64,000 bases of DNA from JASGDN01 sp049841275 (GTDB lineage: Bacteria > Chloroflexota > Chloroflexia > Thermomicrobiales > UBA6265), in NCBI GenBank assembly GCA_049841275.1, contig JASGDN010000047.1:62001-126000 (forward strand), written 5' to 3'. Shown here in pieces: positions 8,516-17,058 of this stretch (the stretch's first letter is position 1; every line of letters starts with the position of its first letter). Made by a program: the position numbers and the translations under genes. The notes under the pieces are model-generated. The model made no database searches. It worked only from the letters and a program-made list of their open reading frames with translations, and had not been told where the DNA came from.

Positions 8516-8869
8516 ATGGCTCTGACCGATGAACGGTGCGCCATCTGCCGGAGCGATTCGCCGTTGGTGACACCGGAAGAAGAGCCGGTCCTTCACGCAC
8601 AGATCCCCGATTGGGAGATTGTCAGCGTGGCTGGGGTGCGCCGGTTGAGGCGTGTTTTTCGCCTTCCCGGCTGGCAAGGTCCGCTCGATTTCACGCTCGC
8701 GGTCGGAAGGCTTGCCGCCGAGGAGGACCATCATCCGAAGTTGGTCACGGAATGGAACCGGGTGACGGTTTCGTGGTGGACGCATGCCATTCGTGGGTTG
8801 CATCGCAATGACTTCATCATGGCTGCGCGAACCGATGCGCTGTTCGCCGATCGCGATAGCAATGCCTGA
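8516..8869 (+). CDS. 4a-hydroxytetrahydrobiopterin dehydratase (pterin-4a-carbinolamine dehydratase)
   Basis: Small cytoplasmic enzyme (117 residues, normal family size 95-120) that dehydrates 4a-hydroxytetrahydropterin after aromatic amino-acid hydroxylation. The signature EEDHHPKLVTEWNRVTVSWWTHAIRGL has the active-site His pair and the later TH of the family, followed by NDFIMAARTD. The N-terminal CAIC plus a later acidic stretch is not part of the usual family and could be a metal knuckle. A GGAGAGGAGGA ribosome site precedes the start. No aromatic hydroxylase gene is in the window. Confidence 0.87.
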   Translation: MALTDERCAICRSDSPLVTPEEEPVLHAQIPDWEIVSVAGVRRLRRVFRLPGWQGPLDFTLAVGRLAAEEDHHPKLVTEWNRVTVSWWTHAIRGLHRNDFIMAARTDALFADRDSNA

Positions 8870-8908
8870 TCGCCCACGTTCCTCCGGCTGGGCTGGTATC
8901 GTTCGGAT

Positions 8909-11383
8909 ATGAACGATACCCCCTTGCGCCCTGCGCTCCCGACGACATTTCCACGCGCGTCGCACCGGGTCTGGCCTCCTTTGGCCGGACTGGCGATCGC
9001 CGTCATGGTGCTGCTTGCGACGCTCTCCGGCGCGTCCGCTCACGCCGAGCTGATCCGGGCCGATCCGCCCATCAATGGGCTGGTGATCGCACCTCCCACG
9101 CAACTGACGCTCTCCTTCAGCGAAGAAGTCGAGATGGTCGATCCGGCGCCGGTCATCCGGGTGCTCTCGTCCGATGGGCGGCAGCTTCCGGCCACGGTGC
9201 GCCTTGGGGCGAACCCGCGCCAGCTCGTGGTCGACGTGCAGGGGATCGACAACGGGACCTGGACGGTTGCCTGGACCGTTACCTCGGCGACCGATGGCCA
9301 CGCGCTGAGCGGAAGCTATGCCTTCCGGGTGGGGGGTGGTATTCCCGCCGGACAGGCGACCGTCGAGGGGGAGCGGCCGGCCGCCTGGGGGGTCGCCACG
9401 CGCTGGATCACCTTCCTCGGCGCGGCGATCGCGGCAGTGGCGTTCCTGGCGGGCTTCCTCTTTGGTCCCGCTGCGGACACCCCCGCAATGGTGCACCGCC
9501 GGCTGGTCTTCGGCGCGATTGCGGCGGCGGTCGCCCTGCTCGCGACGGTGCTGGAGCCGGTCTTCCAATGGATTTCGCCGCCTGCGGGCGCTCGCGCGAC
9601 GATTGGGCAGACCATCAGGGGCATGCCGGATGCCTGGTGGATCCGCCCGGCTGCATTGATCGTCCTCCTCGTACTCTGCGGGGTCGCGCTGACTGTGCTG
9701 AAGCGACGCATCGCGCCGCCGGTCGCGATGCTCGGTGGCGCACTCGGCCTGGGTGCGCTGCTCGGCCTCTCGCTGACGAGTCATGCCGCCGGCCGCGAGA
9801 CCTGGAGCGCTGTCGCAACGGCCAGCGATGTCCTTCACCAGTGGTCGACGGCGCTGTGGGTCGGCGGTCTCGTCTGGCTGGGGGTTCTCTGGCTGGCACG
9901 GCCATCGACCGAGCCGAAAGGCGATGATGCCCCGTCGGTTCCCCTGGCGATCGTGCGTTTTTCCTCCATTGCATTCGTGCTCTTCCTCGTTGCGCTGGTC
10001 ACGGGCGTCGTGAATGCCGGATTCGTCTTCCCGACGACGGAGACGACCCTGCCATTCGGACTTGGGACGCGGAACCTGCCTGCCATCGACCGCCTGTGGT
10101 CGTCCGACTACGGGTGGGTGTTGTTGGTGAAGCTGGTCGTGTTGATCGTGCCAACCGCCCTGGCGGTCTATCACCGGCAGACGATCCGGCGGGCGTTGGC
10201 GCGGGGTGTCGCCCTCGCGAAGGGCGCATTCCGGCTTTCGCTGCGGGTCGAGGCGATCGTTGCCGCCCTGGTTGTACTCGGGGGATCGGTGCTGGCAATG
10301 TCCGCGCCGCCGGCGCCGGACGCCGAGCATACGCTCGACACCGTGGCGTTGGCCTCCTTCGCCGTCCCCGACCAGTCGGAGGCGACGGATACGCAGGCGC
10401 CCCGCGAGATCGTGCATCTCACCATCGATCCGGCGGACAAGGGGGAGAATGCCTTTACCGTTCGCCTGACCGGAGCGGATGGCGCGGCGTCTGACGTGAC
10501 CGATACGCGGGTGACGATCACCCCCGAGAGCCTGAGTCATTCGACGAAGGGCACCGCCATTTCGCTCGATGCGACATCCGCTCCGGCCACCTTCGCGACC
10601 GAGAGCATGGATCTCAGCCTCGATGGCTGGTGGCGGCTGACGGTGCATGTCAGCCGCGCGAGCCAGCAGGGCACATCCGCCGCGTTCTACCTGGTGCTCC
10701 CTGACCCGAATGTTCACGGGTTCGATGCGCCGCCGGTCCCTGATAACGATCCTGCTGCCCAGCAGATCTTCGACCGGGGCATGACCACCACCACGGCGCT
10801 CACCTCGATGCGCCGACAGGAGACAATCAACTCCGGACTGGATGCCTTCGTGATTGCGGATTACGCGTGGGTTGTGGGGCAGAACGGCGCGCCCAACGCC
10901 TTCACCGCGCTGACCGCCTTCAGCGGGAGTTTCGTCAACCGGCCCGATGGGTCGCCGCCTGCGCCTCCCACGGAAAACAGCTATCGCACGGTGACCGTCG
11001 GCGATCAGTCCTGGCGCCAGATCGACGATCAGTGGGTGGATATCCCGGTGATCCAGTACCAGCCGCCCGCCGAGTGGGGCGAGACCTTCGAGGGCGCGCG
11101 GGACTTCCAGATGGGGGCGACCGAAACCCTCGACGGTGAGGAATGCCAGATCGTCTTCTTCCACACCCCGGAATCGGCCTCGCAGGCGGAGGCGTGGTTC
11201 GGTTGGTGGGTCGGGAAGGACACCGGGCTTGTCCGGCGCCTGGTGATGGTCGCCAATGTCCACTACATGACCTGGGACAACAGCGACTTCAACCAGCCGA
11301 TTTCCATCACGCCGCCAGTGAATGCAGGCGGTACGCCGGCCGCCAGTCCCGCCGCCTCTCCGGAAGCATCGCCGGCGGCATGA
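8909..11383 (+). CDS. CopC-CopD fusion copper protein with an extra C-terminal domain
   Basis: Large exported and membrane protein of 824 residues. After the signal peptide the mature chain starts at His45 (HAELIRADPP), the usual N-terminal copper ligand of CopC. The CopC beta-barrel runs to about residue 145 and includes TSATDGHALSGSYAFRV. A CopD-type region with about eight membrane segments covers roughly 160-470. The rest is an exported domain of about 350 residues that I do not recognise, ending in an Ala/Ser/Pro tail (ASPAASPEASPAA). Related YcnJ proteins take part in copper uptake; direction of transport here is inference. There is no neighbouring copper regulator. Confidence 0.83.
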   Translation: MNDTPLRPALPTTFPRASHRVWPPLAGLAIAVMVLLATLSGASAHAELIRADPPINGLVIAPPTQLTLSFSEEVEMVDPAPVIRVLSSDGRQLPATVRLGANPRQLVVDVQGIDNGTWTVAWTVTSATDGHALSGSYAFRVGGGIPAGQATVEGERPAAWGVATRWITFLGAAIAAVAFLAGFLFGPAADTPAMVHRRLVFGAIAAAVALLATVLEPVFQWISPPAGARATIGQTIRGMPDAWWIRPAALIVLLVLCGVALTVLKRRIAPPVAMLGGALGLGALLGLSLTSHAAGRETWSAVATASDVLHQWSTALWVGGLVWLGVLWLARPSTEPKGDDAPSVPLAIVRFSSIAFVLFLVALVTGVVNAGFVFPTTETTLPFGLGTRNLPAIDRLWSSDYGWVLLVKLVVLIVPTALAVYHRQTIRRALARGVALAKGAFRLSLRVEAIVAALVVLGGSVLAMSAPPAPDAEHTLDTVALASFAVPDQSEATDTQAPREIVHLTIDPADKGENAFTVRLTGADGAASDVTDTRVTITPESLSHSTKGTAISLDATSAPATFATESMDLSLDGWWRLTVHVSRASQQGTSAAFYLVLPDPNVHGFDAPPVPDNDPAAQQIFDRGMTTTTALTSMRRQETINSGLDAFVIADYAWVVGQNGAPNAFTALTAFSGSFVNRPDGSPPAPPTENSYRTVTVGDQSWRQIDDQWVDIPVIQYQPPAEWGETFEGARDFQMGATETLDGEECQIVFFHTPESASQAEAWFGWWVGKDTGLVRRLVMVANVHYMTWDNSDFNQPISITPPVNAGGTPAASPAASPEASPAA

Positions 11384-11513
11384 TGGCGATCGTGAACGAC
11401 GGGCGTATCCGCTATCTTTCGCTATCCGCGTGTGGCATCATCCCGGGTGGGACCCTTGCAGATCGTTGCGCGTGACAGAGGTGTGCGCTGATGCTGGCGC
11501 AGGAGGGACGAAC

Positions 11514-12560
11514 GTGACCGATCATGGGGCTGAGCTCTCCACGTTCACGTTCGATTCCGCGATCTATGCCGATGGCGAGGGTCTGGAGCGCTGGCGGGAC
11601 CAGGTCGGTGCGACCCACGACATTGCGGTGGATTCCGATGCGCCCTTCCACGTGCAGGCCGCGGCGTTCCGGCGCGGAACCTTCGTCCTGAGTTGCGGCC
11701 AGATCACGCCGCAGGCGTTTATCCGCACCCGTCAACGCATCCGGCGCGATCCGGTCGACGATTATGCCCTCTTCACGATCCGCGATGGGACGCGTCTCGC
11801 CGTGCTCGAAGGAGCGGAGATCCTCCTGGATCCTGGCTGGCTTCAGGTCTGCGACCTCGCGCAGCCAGAAACGTCGGTGTCCTCCGGCGGCCGCTCGACG
11901 ACGTTCTACCTTCCCCGCCCGCTGATCGACTCCCTCATTCCGGGGATGAGCCGCTACCACGGGACGATCTTGCGGAACGAACGGGCGCGCCTGCTCGCGC
12001 GGCACCTGCTGATGGCAAGCCAATACCTTGGAAGTCTCGAACCTGCGGCGGTGGAGGCGTTTACGGACCTCACGACGACCTTCGCGCTGGACTTGCTGCT
12101 CTCGGCCTTCAATCCGGCGGGTCTGTACCGCAAGGAGGTGGCCGTGGACCGCGAAGCAATCGTGGCGTTCATCCGCGATCACCTGAGTGATTCGGACCTT
12201 TCGCTTGACGCCATCCTCATGCGCTTCCCGATGTCGCGTTCGACGTTGTACCGCATGTTCGAGGGGGATGGCGGGATCGAACACTTCATCCGGAACGAAC
12301 GGTTGCGAACGATTCGTCTCGTGCTGCTCCAGAGCCAGGACGACCGCTCCTTGCACCGGATCGCCCTCGATCACGGTTTCCGGTCCGGGTTCGCGCTCAC
12401 GCGTGCCTTCCGTGAGTCGTTCGGGCATCCGCCGAGCGTGATTCGGGGGCGTTCGCCATACGACGCGGCCGACCGCGATCATGCCGGACTCGACGGCCTG
12501 ACGATGCGTGAGGTCATCCAGCGCTCTGCCATCCAGAGACCGCTTTCCGTCCAGCCCTGA
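11514..12560 (+). CDS. AraC-family transcriptional regulator
   Basis: A 348-residue cytoplasmic regulator with an N-terminal AraC_binding_2-like sensor half and a C-terminal AraC DNA-binding domain. The two helix-turn-helix units are visible at about residues 225-330: LDAILMRFPMSRSTLYRMF and LHRIALDHGFRSGFALTRAF, followed by the FGHPPS end of the second unit. GTG 11514 is chosen because AGGAGG at 11501-11506 lies seven bases before it; an in-frame ATG far upstream overlaps the CopCD gene and has no ribosome site. No obvious target operon is adjacent. The ligand is unknown. Confidence 0.85.
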   Translation: MTDHGAELSTFTFDSAIYADGEGLERWRDQVGATHDIAVDSDAPFHVQAAAFRRGTFVLSCGQITPQAFIRTRQRIRRDPVDDYALFTIRDGTRLAVLEGAEILLDPGWLQVCDLAQPETSVSSGGRSTTFYLPRPLIDSLIPGMSRYHGTILRNERARLLARHLLMASQYLGSLEPAAVEAFTDLTTTFALDLLLSAFNPAGLYRKEVAVDREAIVAFIRDHLSDSDLSLDAILMRFPMSRSTLYRMFEGDGGIEHFIRNERLRTIRLVLLQSQDDRSLHRIALDHGFRSGFALTRAFRESFGHPPSVIRGRSPYDAADRDHAGLDGLTMREVIQRSAIQRPLSVQP

Positions 12561-12639
12561 CGCAATTTTGCCCATCGGTCCGCTCCCGGCGTGGCTTCCA
12601 CGGTTTACAGGGCAATCCGGCACGATAGCCACGAGTGAG

Positions 12640-12680
12640 CTGCTGTGTAGGGGCGATCCTCGTGATCGCCCCTACGATTC
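12640..12680. repeat. Palindromic intergenic repeat with CTCGT loop
   Basis: A perfect 12-bp inverted repeat with arm GTAGGGGCGATC (12647-12658 and 12664-12675) and loop CTCGT lies between two convergent genes. Related half and full copies occur at 18281-18364, and similar CTCGT-loop hairpins at 54249-54269 and 44108-44128. It may also serve as a terminator. Confidence 0.65.
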
Positions 12681-12831
12681 GTGTCTCTCTTGGTCTGGCT
12701 GTCGTCTCGAGACCCGCAGGAGCTGCGTTCAGAATGGGTTGTCACAAACCCTGGAGATGCGGTCCTTGTGGCTGCTCCGTGAAAGGTGGCCACCGACCGC
12801 AGCTTCGGGGTCGCATCTATGGACCAGGATT

Positions 12832-15195
12832 TCAGGCTTCGCTGCTGTAGGACGTGTGCATGCCGCTGGGGTCATGGTCGTGCGCATCGCCGCAGGAACA
12901 TGGCTCACCCTGAGCATGGTCCCCGTGATCGTGATCCTCGCCGCAGCCGCACACTTCGCCATGCTCGTGGGATGGGGCGATCGGGACGGCTGCATGGGCG
13001 GATGCGGCCGGGGCCAGCGCGATCCGCGAGAGGCGGATGCCATTCAGGATCACCACTAACGACGTCCCGACATCGACCACCACGGCGATCCAGAGATTCA
13101 CGAATCCGAGCATCGCCAGGCCCAGCGCCAGGGCCTTCGTCAGCAGCGAGAGCGTCACGTTCTGACGGACGATCCGCACCATGTGTTTCGAGAGTGCGAC
13201 CGTCTGCCCGATCGCGGACAGGTCGTCACGCATCAGCGCCATGCCGGCGCTCTCCAGCGCGACATCGGAGCCGCCGATGCCCATCGCGATCCCGACATCC
13301 GCCTTCGCGAGCGCCGGGGCATCGTTCACGCCGTCACCAACCATCGCGATCTCACCGGATGCCGCCCGGATTTCGCCCAGGGCGCTGGCCTTCTGGGACG
13401 GCAGGAGTTCGGCCCGGACCTCGTCCACCCCGACTTTTGCCGCGATGGATTCGGCGACGCCGCGCTGGTCGCCGGTGAGCATCACCAGGCGCGCGATTCC
13501 GGCCTCACGGAGGGCAGAAAGGGCCTCCACCGCGCCGGGACGCAGCCGGTCCGCGACCGCGATCGCCCCGACGATCGTCGCCGCGTTGGCGGTCACGGCG
13601 GCGACTGCAAGCGTTGTCTGGCCTGATTCGGCGTAGCGGCCTGCGATCGCGTCCAGGCGGGCAAGCTGATCGGCTGGGGCATTGGCCTCTCGCATCAGGC
13701 GCGGGCTGCCGACGACGACGATCCTCCCGTCGATCGTGCCCCGCGCGCCGCGTCCGGTCAGCGCCTCGAAGGCGGTGACCGCCGGGATCTCGACCCGGTC
13801 GTGGAGGGCGCGGGCGACGACGGCGCGGGCCAGCGGATGCTCGGAGGATGCTTCCACTGCTGCTGCGAGCGCGAGGGCCTCGCGATCCGTCGCATTGCCG
13901 AAGGGCCCGATCGTCGAGACGACCGGACGGCCGACCGTCAGGGTGCCGGTCTTGTCGAAGACCACCGTTCGTACCTTCGCAAGCGCTTCCAGCGCCGCGC
14001 CGCCCTTCACCAGTACGCCCATCCTCGTCGCGCCCTGGATTGCGGAGACGATCGAGACCGGGGTCGAGATCACCAGGGCGCACGGGCAGGCGATGACCAG
14101 CAACACCAGCGCGCGGTAGGTCCACGTCGATGGATCGCCCGAGAGCAGCCAACCACCGAACGCCAGCAGGACGGCGCCCGCCACGACGAGCGGCGTGTAG
14201 ACGGCGGCAAAGCGGTCCACCAGTTGCTGCGATGGCGCTTTGCTGGCCTGCGCCTCCTCGACGAGATGGACGATGGTCGCCAGCATCGACTGCGACGACG
14301 GCGCGGTGACGCGGACATCGAGGACGCCGGAGCCGTTGATCGTTCCGGCGAAGACCTCCGCGCCGGGCGCCTTCTCCACCGGCATCGATTCACCGGTGAT
14401 TGCCGCCTGGTTGATCGCGGAATGGCCGCTCACGATCTCGCCATCCGCCGGCAGCCGTTGGCCGGGCCGCACCCGGACGATATCGTTCACCATCAGGGTA
14501 GATGCCGCGACCGTCACCTCGACACCGCCGCGGATCGCGGTCGCTTCTTCCGGTGTCAGGTCGAGCAGGGAACGGATCGCCCGCCGCGTACGGTCGAGCG
14601 TCATCGCCTGCAGGAAGGTCCCGAGCGAGAAGAGGACGACGACCAGCGCACCTTCCGACCAGTCGCCAAGGATGGCCGCGCCGACGACGGAGATTGTCAT
14701 CAGCACGTTCATGTCGATCCGGCGGGCGCGGAGTGCGGCGATGGCGGAACGCAGGATCGGATAGCCGCCGATGACGATGGCGGCGGCGAACAGGCCGATG
14801 GCAGCCGGTTTCGCATCGAGGACGTGCTGCGCGATGAAGGCGACGACCCAGAGCGCCAGCGCAATGGCCGTCGGGATCACGCGGCGGCTCTGCCACCACG
14901 GCGTTTCCGTTCCTCGCTGGCGATTGGCGCTACGCAGGATGGCGGCGTATCCGGCGCGGTCGACTGCGCCACCGATCGCGCGCACGAGGTCCTCACCGCC
15001 ATCGGTGGCGACCGGTTCGACGGTCAGCGTGCCGGCGCCGAAGGAGACATTCGCCTGTGCGATGCCCGGCAGCTGGCCGACGATGCGTTCGACGCTGCGG
15101 GCGCAATCGCCGCAGTCCATGCCGGTGACGTCGAAGACGAGCGTATCGGATGCTGGCGACTTCTGAGAGGCTGCCGGAATGGCGGTTGCTCTCAT
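12832..15195 (-). CDS. Heavy-metal translocating P-type ATPase (Zn/Cd/Pb type)
   Basis: Membrane efflux pump of 787 residues. An N-terminal heavy-metal-associated domain has GMDCGDC (Cys28, Cys31). The membrane CPC motif is at residues 370-372, the phosphorylation site DKTGT has Asp414, and the hinge GDGVNDAPAL is present. The C-terminus carries a His/Cys/Asp-rich tail (HEHGEVCGCGEDHDHGDH and a second cluster), probably a metal-binding domain. CPC plus the ArsR sensor with its Cys clusters points to divalent soft metals rather than Cu(I). The start overlaps the regulator stop by ATGA and has a GGAGAGGAG ribosome site, so regulator and pump form one operon. Confidence 0.93.
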   Translation of the reverse strand: MRATAIPAASQKSPASDTLVFDVTGMDCGDCARSVERIVGQLPGIAQANVSFGAGTLTVEPVATDGGEDLVRAIGGAVDRAGYAAILRSANRQRGTETPWWQSRRVIPTAIALALWVVAFIAQHVLDAKPAAIGLFAAAIVIGGYPILRSAIAALRARRIDMNVLMTISVVGAAILGDWSEGALVVVLFSLGTFLQAMTLDRTRRAIRSLLDLTPEEATAIRGGVEVTVAASTLMVNDIVRVRPGQRLPADGEIVSGHSAINQAAITGESMPVEKAPGAEVFAGTINGSGVLDVRVTAPSSQSMLATIVHLVEEAQASKAPSQQLVDRFAAVYTPLVVAGAVLLAFGGWLLSGDPSTWTYRALVLLVIACPCALVISTPVSIVSAIQGATRMGVLVKGGAALEALAKVRTVVFDKTGTLTVGRPVVSTIGPFGNATDREALALAAAVEASSEHPLARAVVARALHDRVEIPAVTAFEALTGRGARGTIDGRIVVVGSPRLMREANAPADQLARLDAIAGRYAESGQTTLAVAAVTANAATIVGAIAVADRLRPGAVEALSALREAGIARLVMLTGDQRGVAESIAAKVGVDEVRAELLPSQKASALGEIRAASGEIAMVGDGVNDAPALAKADVGIAMGIGGSDVALESAGMALMRDDLSAIGQTVALSKHMVRIVRQNVTLSLLTKALALGLAMLGFVNLWIAVVVDVGTSLVVILNGIRLSRIALAPAASAHAAVPIAPSHEHGEVCGCGEDHDHGDHAQGEPCSCGDAHDHDPSGMHTSYSSEA

Positions 15196-15656
15196 GCGCT
15201 TCTCCTCTCCGCGGCCTTGTCCGAAGCGGCTTCGTTCGCGTGGGCGGCCGCCATGCCGAGCAGCGCCGCGACGTGATCGTCGTCGAGGGCGTAATAGACG
15301 ACCTTGCCGTCGCGCCGTCGCCGCACCATACGGTGGGCGCGGAGGACGCGAAGCTGGTGGGAGATCGTGGTGCGGTTGACGCCGGTCGCCGCAGCGAGGT
15401 CGCTCACGCAGAGTTCGCCCGAGGCGAGGGCGGTGAGGACGCGCATCCGGGTCGGATCGCCGAGGATGGCGAAGAGGTCGGCCATGGTCTCTGCCGGCGG
15501 TGCATCGCCGATCGCACGGCGGGCCTCCATCACGGCGGCGGGGTGGACGCAATCGCAGTCGTCGTCGAACAGTTCGGGGCCGAGGGTGTCCGTCCGGCTG
15601 GCCGGTCGTTCGTCGGATTCGGGCTGAGACGTGGTATCGAACATGTGCATCTCCAT
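15192..15656 (-). CDS. ArsR/CadC-family metal-responsive repressor
   Basis: A 154-residue winged-helix repressor. The N-terminal DDDCDCVHP segment and the Cys in ELCVSDLAAATGV on the recognition-helix side resemble the metal sites of CadC-like sensors. The HTH is ELCVSDLAAATGVNRTTISHQL and the wing is RRRRDGKVVYYAL. Met codons at 15656, 15650 and 15644 are all possible starts; the outermost is given. It is the first gene of the operon with the P-type ATPase and probably releases DNA on Zn, Cd or Pb binding. The promoter just upstream has a consensus-like -10. Confidence 0.88.
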   Translation of the reverse strand: MEMHMFDTTSQPESDERPASRTDTLGPELFDDDCDCVHPAAVMEARRAIGDAPPAETMADLFAILGDPTRMRVLTALASGELCVSDLAAATGVNRTTISHQLRVLRAHRMVRRRRDGKVVYYALDDDHVAALLGMAAAHANEAASDKAAERRSA

Positions 15657-15677
15657 ACACTCGTTGCTGCTGGCTTG

Positions 15678-15706
15678 AGTATACCGGTGAACGTGTGTGC
15701 GCACAA
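15678..15706 (-). promoter_or_regulatory. Promoter of the arsR-type/P-ATPase operon with palindrome
   Basis: On the minus strand: -35 TTGTGC (15701-15706), a 17-base spacer and -10 TATACT (15678-15683), 22 bases before the first start codon. A perfect 10-bp palindrome TGTGCGCACA (15696-15705) overlaps the -35 and is a candidate repressor site. Confidence 0.6.
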
Positions 15707-15991
15707 GCACATGTAGCGTCGATCTGAGCGGGTGGTTGAAAAGGGTATGTTCATATGGGGCTGAGGCTGTGAGAGCCTGCCGAAATCCCCGGTCGTTTGT
15801 AGGGACCGGCCAGGAAGCCTGCCCTGAGCGTAGCCGCAGGGTGTCGGTCCGAAAACGGTTGCAACGCTGACCGGATGCTGACAATCCGGCACGTCTTCAC
15901 CTCATTGGTCCTCTCCGGTATGCTGGAGACATAACTTCGCACACCCGGATTCCGCTCGCCATGCTGTCCCCTGAACCGGAGGATGATACCC
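15707..15991. other. Intergenic region with a dispersed-repeat relic
   Basis: No gene is seen. At 15803-15850 outer arms GGACCG/CGGTCC enclose a second inverted repeat CCTGC/GCAGG around CCTGAGCGTAG. This resembles the repeat-type DNA at 18200-18365 and is probably a decayed intergenic repeat. Confidence 0.4.
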
Positions 15992-17029
15992 ATGCGCCTA
16001 TCTCGGCCTTCGTATCCGGCTTCTCATCTTACGCGGCGTGCGTTGCTTGGGGCAGGTGCTGCTGCGATCGGGACATGCGCGCTCGGCGGCAGAAACCGCT
16101 TCGCGGGTGCCGTGCCCGCGTTGCACGGGGAATTCGAGTCGATTGCGGCGCAATCGCTGCCGATCCGCTGGCAGTTCGGGCGGTCGGGTGATGGCTTCCA
16201 CATCCGTCACGGATACGCGACCGAGAACACCTGGTACAACCCTGGCTGGTGGCATACCGGCGAGGACTGGTACGCGCTGGACGATGGGGAAACGGGTGGG
16301 GCCGAGGTGGTTGCGGTGGCGCCGGGGATGGTGGTCTTCGTCGGCTCGGACTATCCGGGCCGGGTCGTGATCGTCCAGCACCTGCCCTATCTCTATTCGA
16401 TGTATGGGCACCTCGATGAGGCGGTGGGTGTCGCGGAAACGGATGTGGTCGAGGCCGGTCAGACGCTTGGCACCGTCCTCACGCGGACGGATGGCGTCGC
16501 GCCGAGTCACCTCCATTTCGAGATCCGGACGTTCCTCTTCTCGACCGAGATCAACGGCGATGCTCCGCGCTACGACGTGTCATGCGGCTACCAGTGCGCA
16601 CCCGGTCCCGGGTACTGGCCACAGGATGCGCCCGAACATCCTTCGGCGCTCGGGTGGTTGAACCCGCTGGAGGAAATGGCGAGCTGGCGTGCCAGCAGCG
16701 ACCCATTCACGGTAACGGTGTCGCAGTCGGGAGCCGGCCGCATGGCCGATGTCTTCGCTGTACCTGGTGGTGAGGTGACGAACACCCTTGTCCTCGAAGC
16801 TGGGCAGACGTTCGAGGTGACGGGCGTCCAGGTCAACGACCCGGAGTCCATTGGCACCAGCGCGGATGCCTACGCCCTCTGGTACGAAGTCACCTTGGGT
16901 GCTGCGAGCGGTTGGGTCTCGGCGATCGCCATCTCCGACCGCGATACCGGCTCGGATGGGCGTCCGTCCGGCATCGACGTGCTGCTCCTGCCGACATCGG
17001 TCGATATCGTATCTGCCGGGGAGACCTGA
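15992..17029 (+). CDS. M23-family metallopeptidase, exported (copy A)
   Basis: Predicted zinc endopeptidase acting on peptidoglycan cross-links outside the membrane. The Tat-type signal (LTRRALLGAGAAAIG) precedes the LytM-like domain. The zinc ligands expected for M23 are present: His88 and Asp92 in WWHTGEDWY and the HLH pair His173/His175 in SHLHFEIR; YGHL lies between them. A C-terminal domain of about 120 residues has no recognised match. ATG 15992 is used because CGGAGGA sits eight bases upstream. A close paralogue follows 29 bases later. Both are 340-345 residues. Confidence 0.86.
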   Translation: MRLSRPSYPASHLTRRALLGAGAAAIGTCALGGRNRFAGAVPALHGEFESIAAQSLPIRWQFGRSGDGFHIRHGYATENTWYNPGWWHTGEDWYALDDGETGGAEVVAVAPGMVVFVGSDYPGRVVIVQHLPYLYSMYGHLDEAVGVAETDVVEAGQTLGTVLTRTDGVAPSHLHFEIRTFLFSTEINGDAPRYDVSCGYQCAPGPGYWPQDAPEHPSALGWLNPLEEMASWRASSDPFTVTVSQSGAGRMADVFAVPGGEVTNTLVLEAGQTFEVTGVQVNDPESIGTSADAYALWYEVTLGAASGWVSAIAISDRDTGSDGRPSGIDVLLLPTSVDIVSAGET

Positions 17030-17058
17030 TCGCCCGTTCAACCACAGAGGAGACTTCG

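Noticed and set aside
7505..11263. A 1252-codon open frame on the minus strand
   Set aside because: It lies opposite the DUF402, pterin dehydratase and CopCD genes, is extremely rich in Arg, Gly and His, and has no recognisable domain. High GC makes such antisense frames common.
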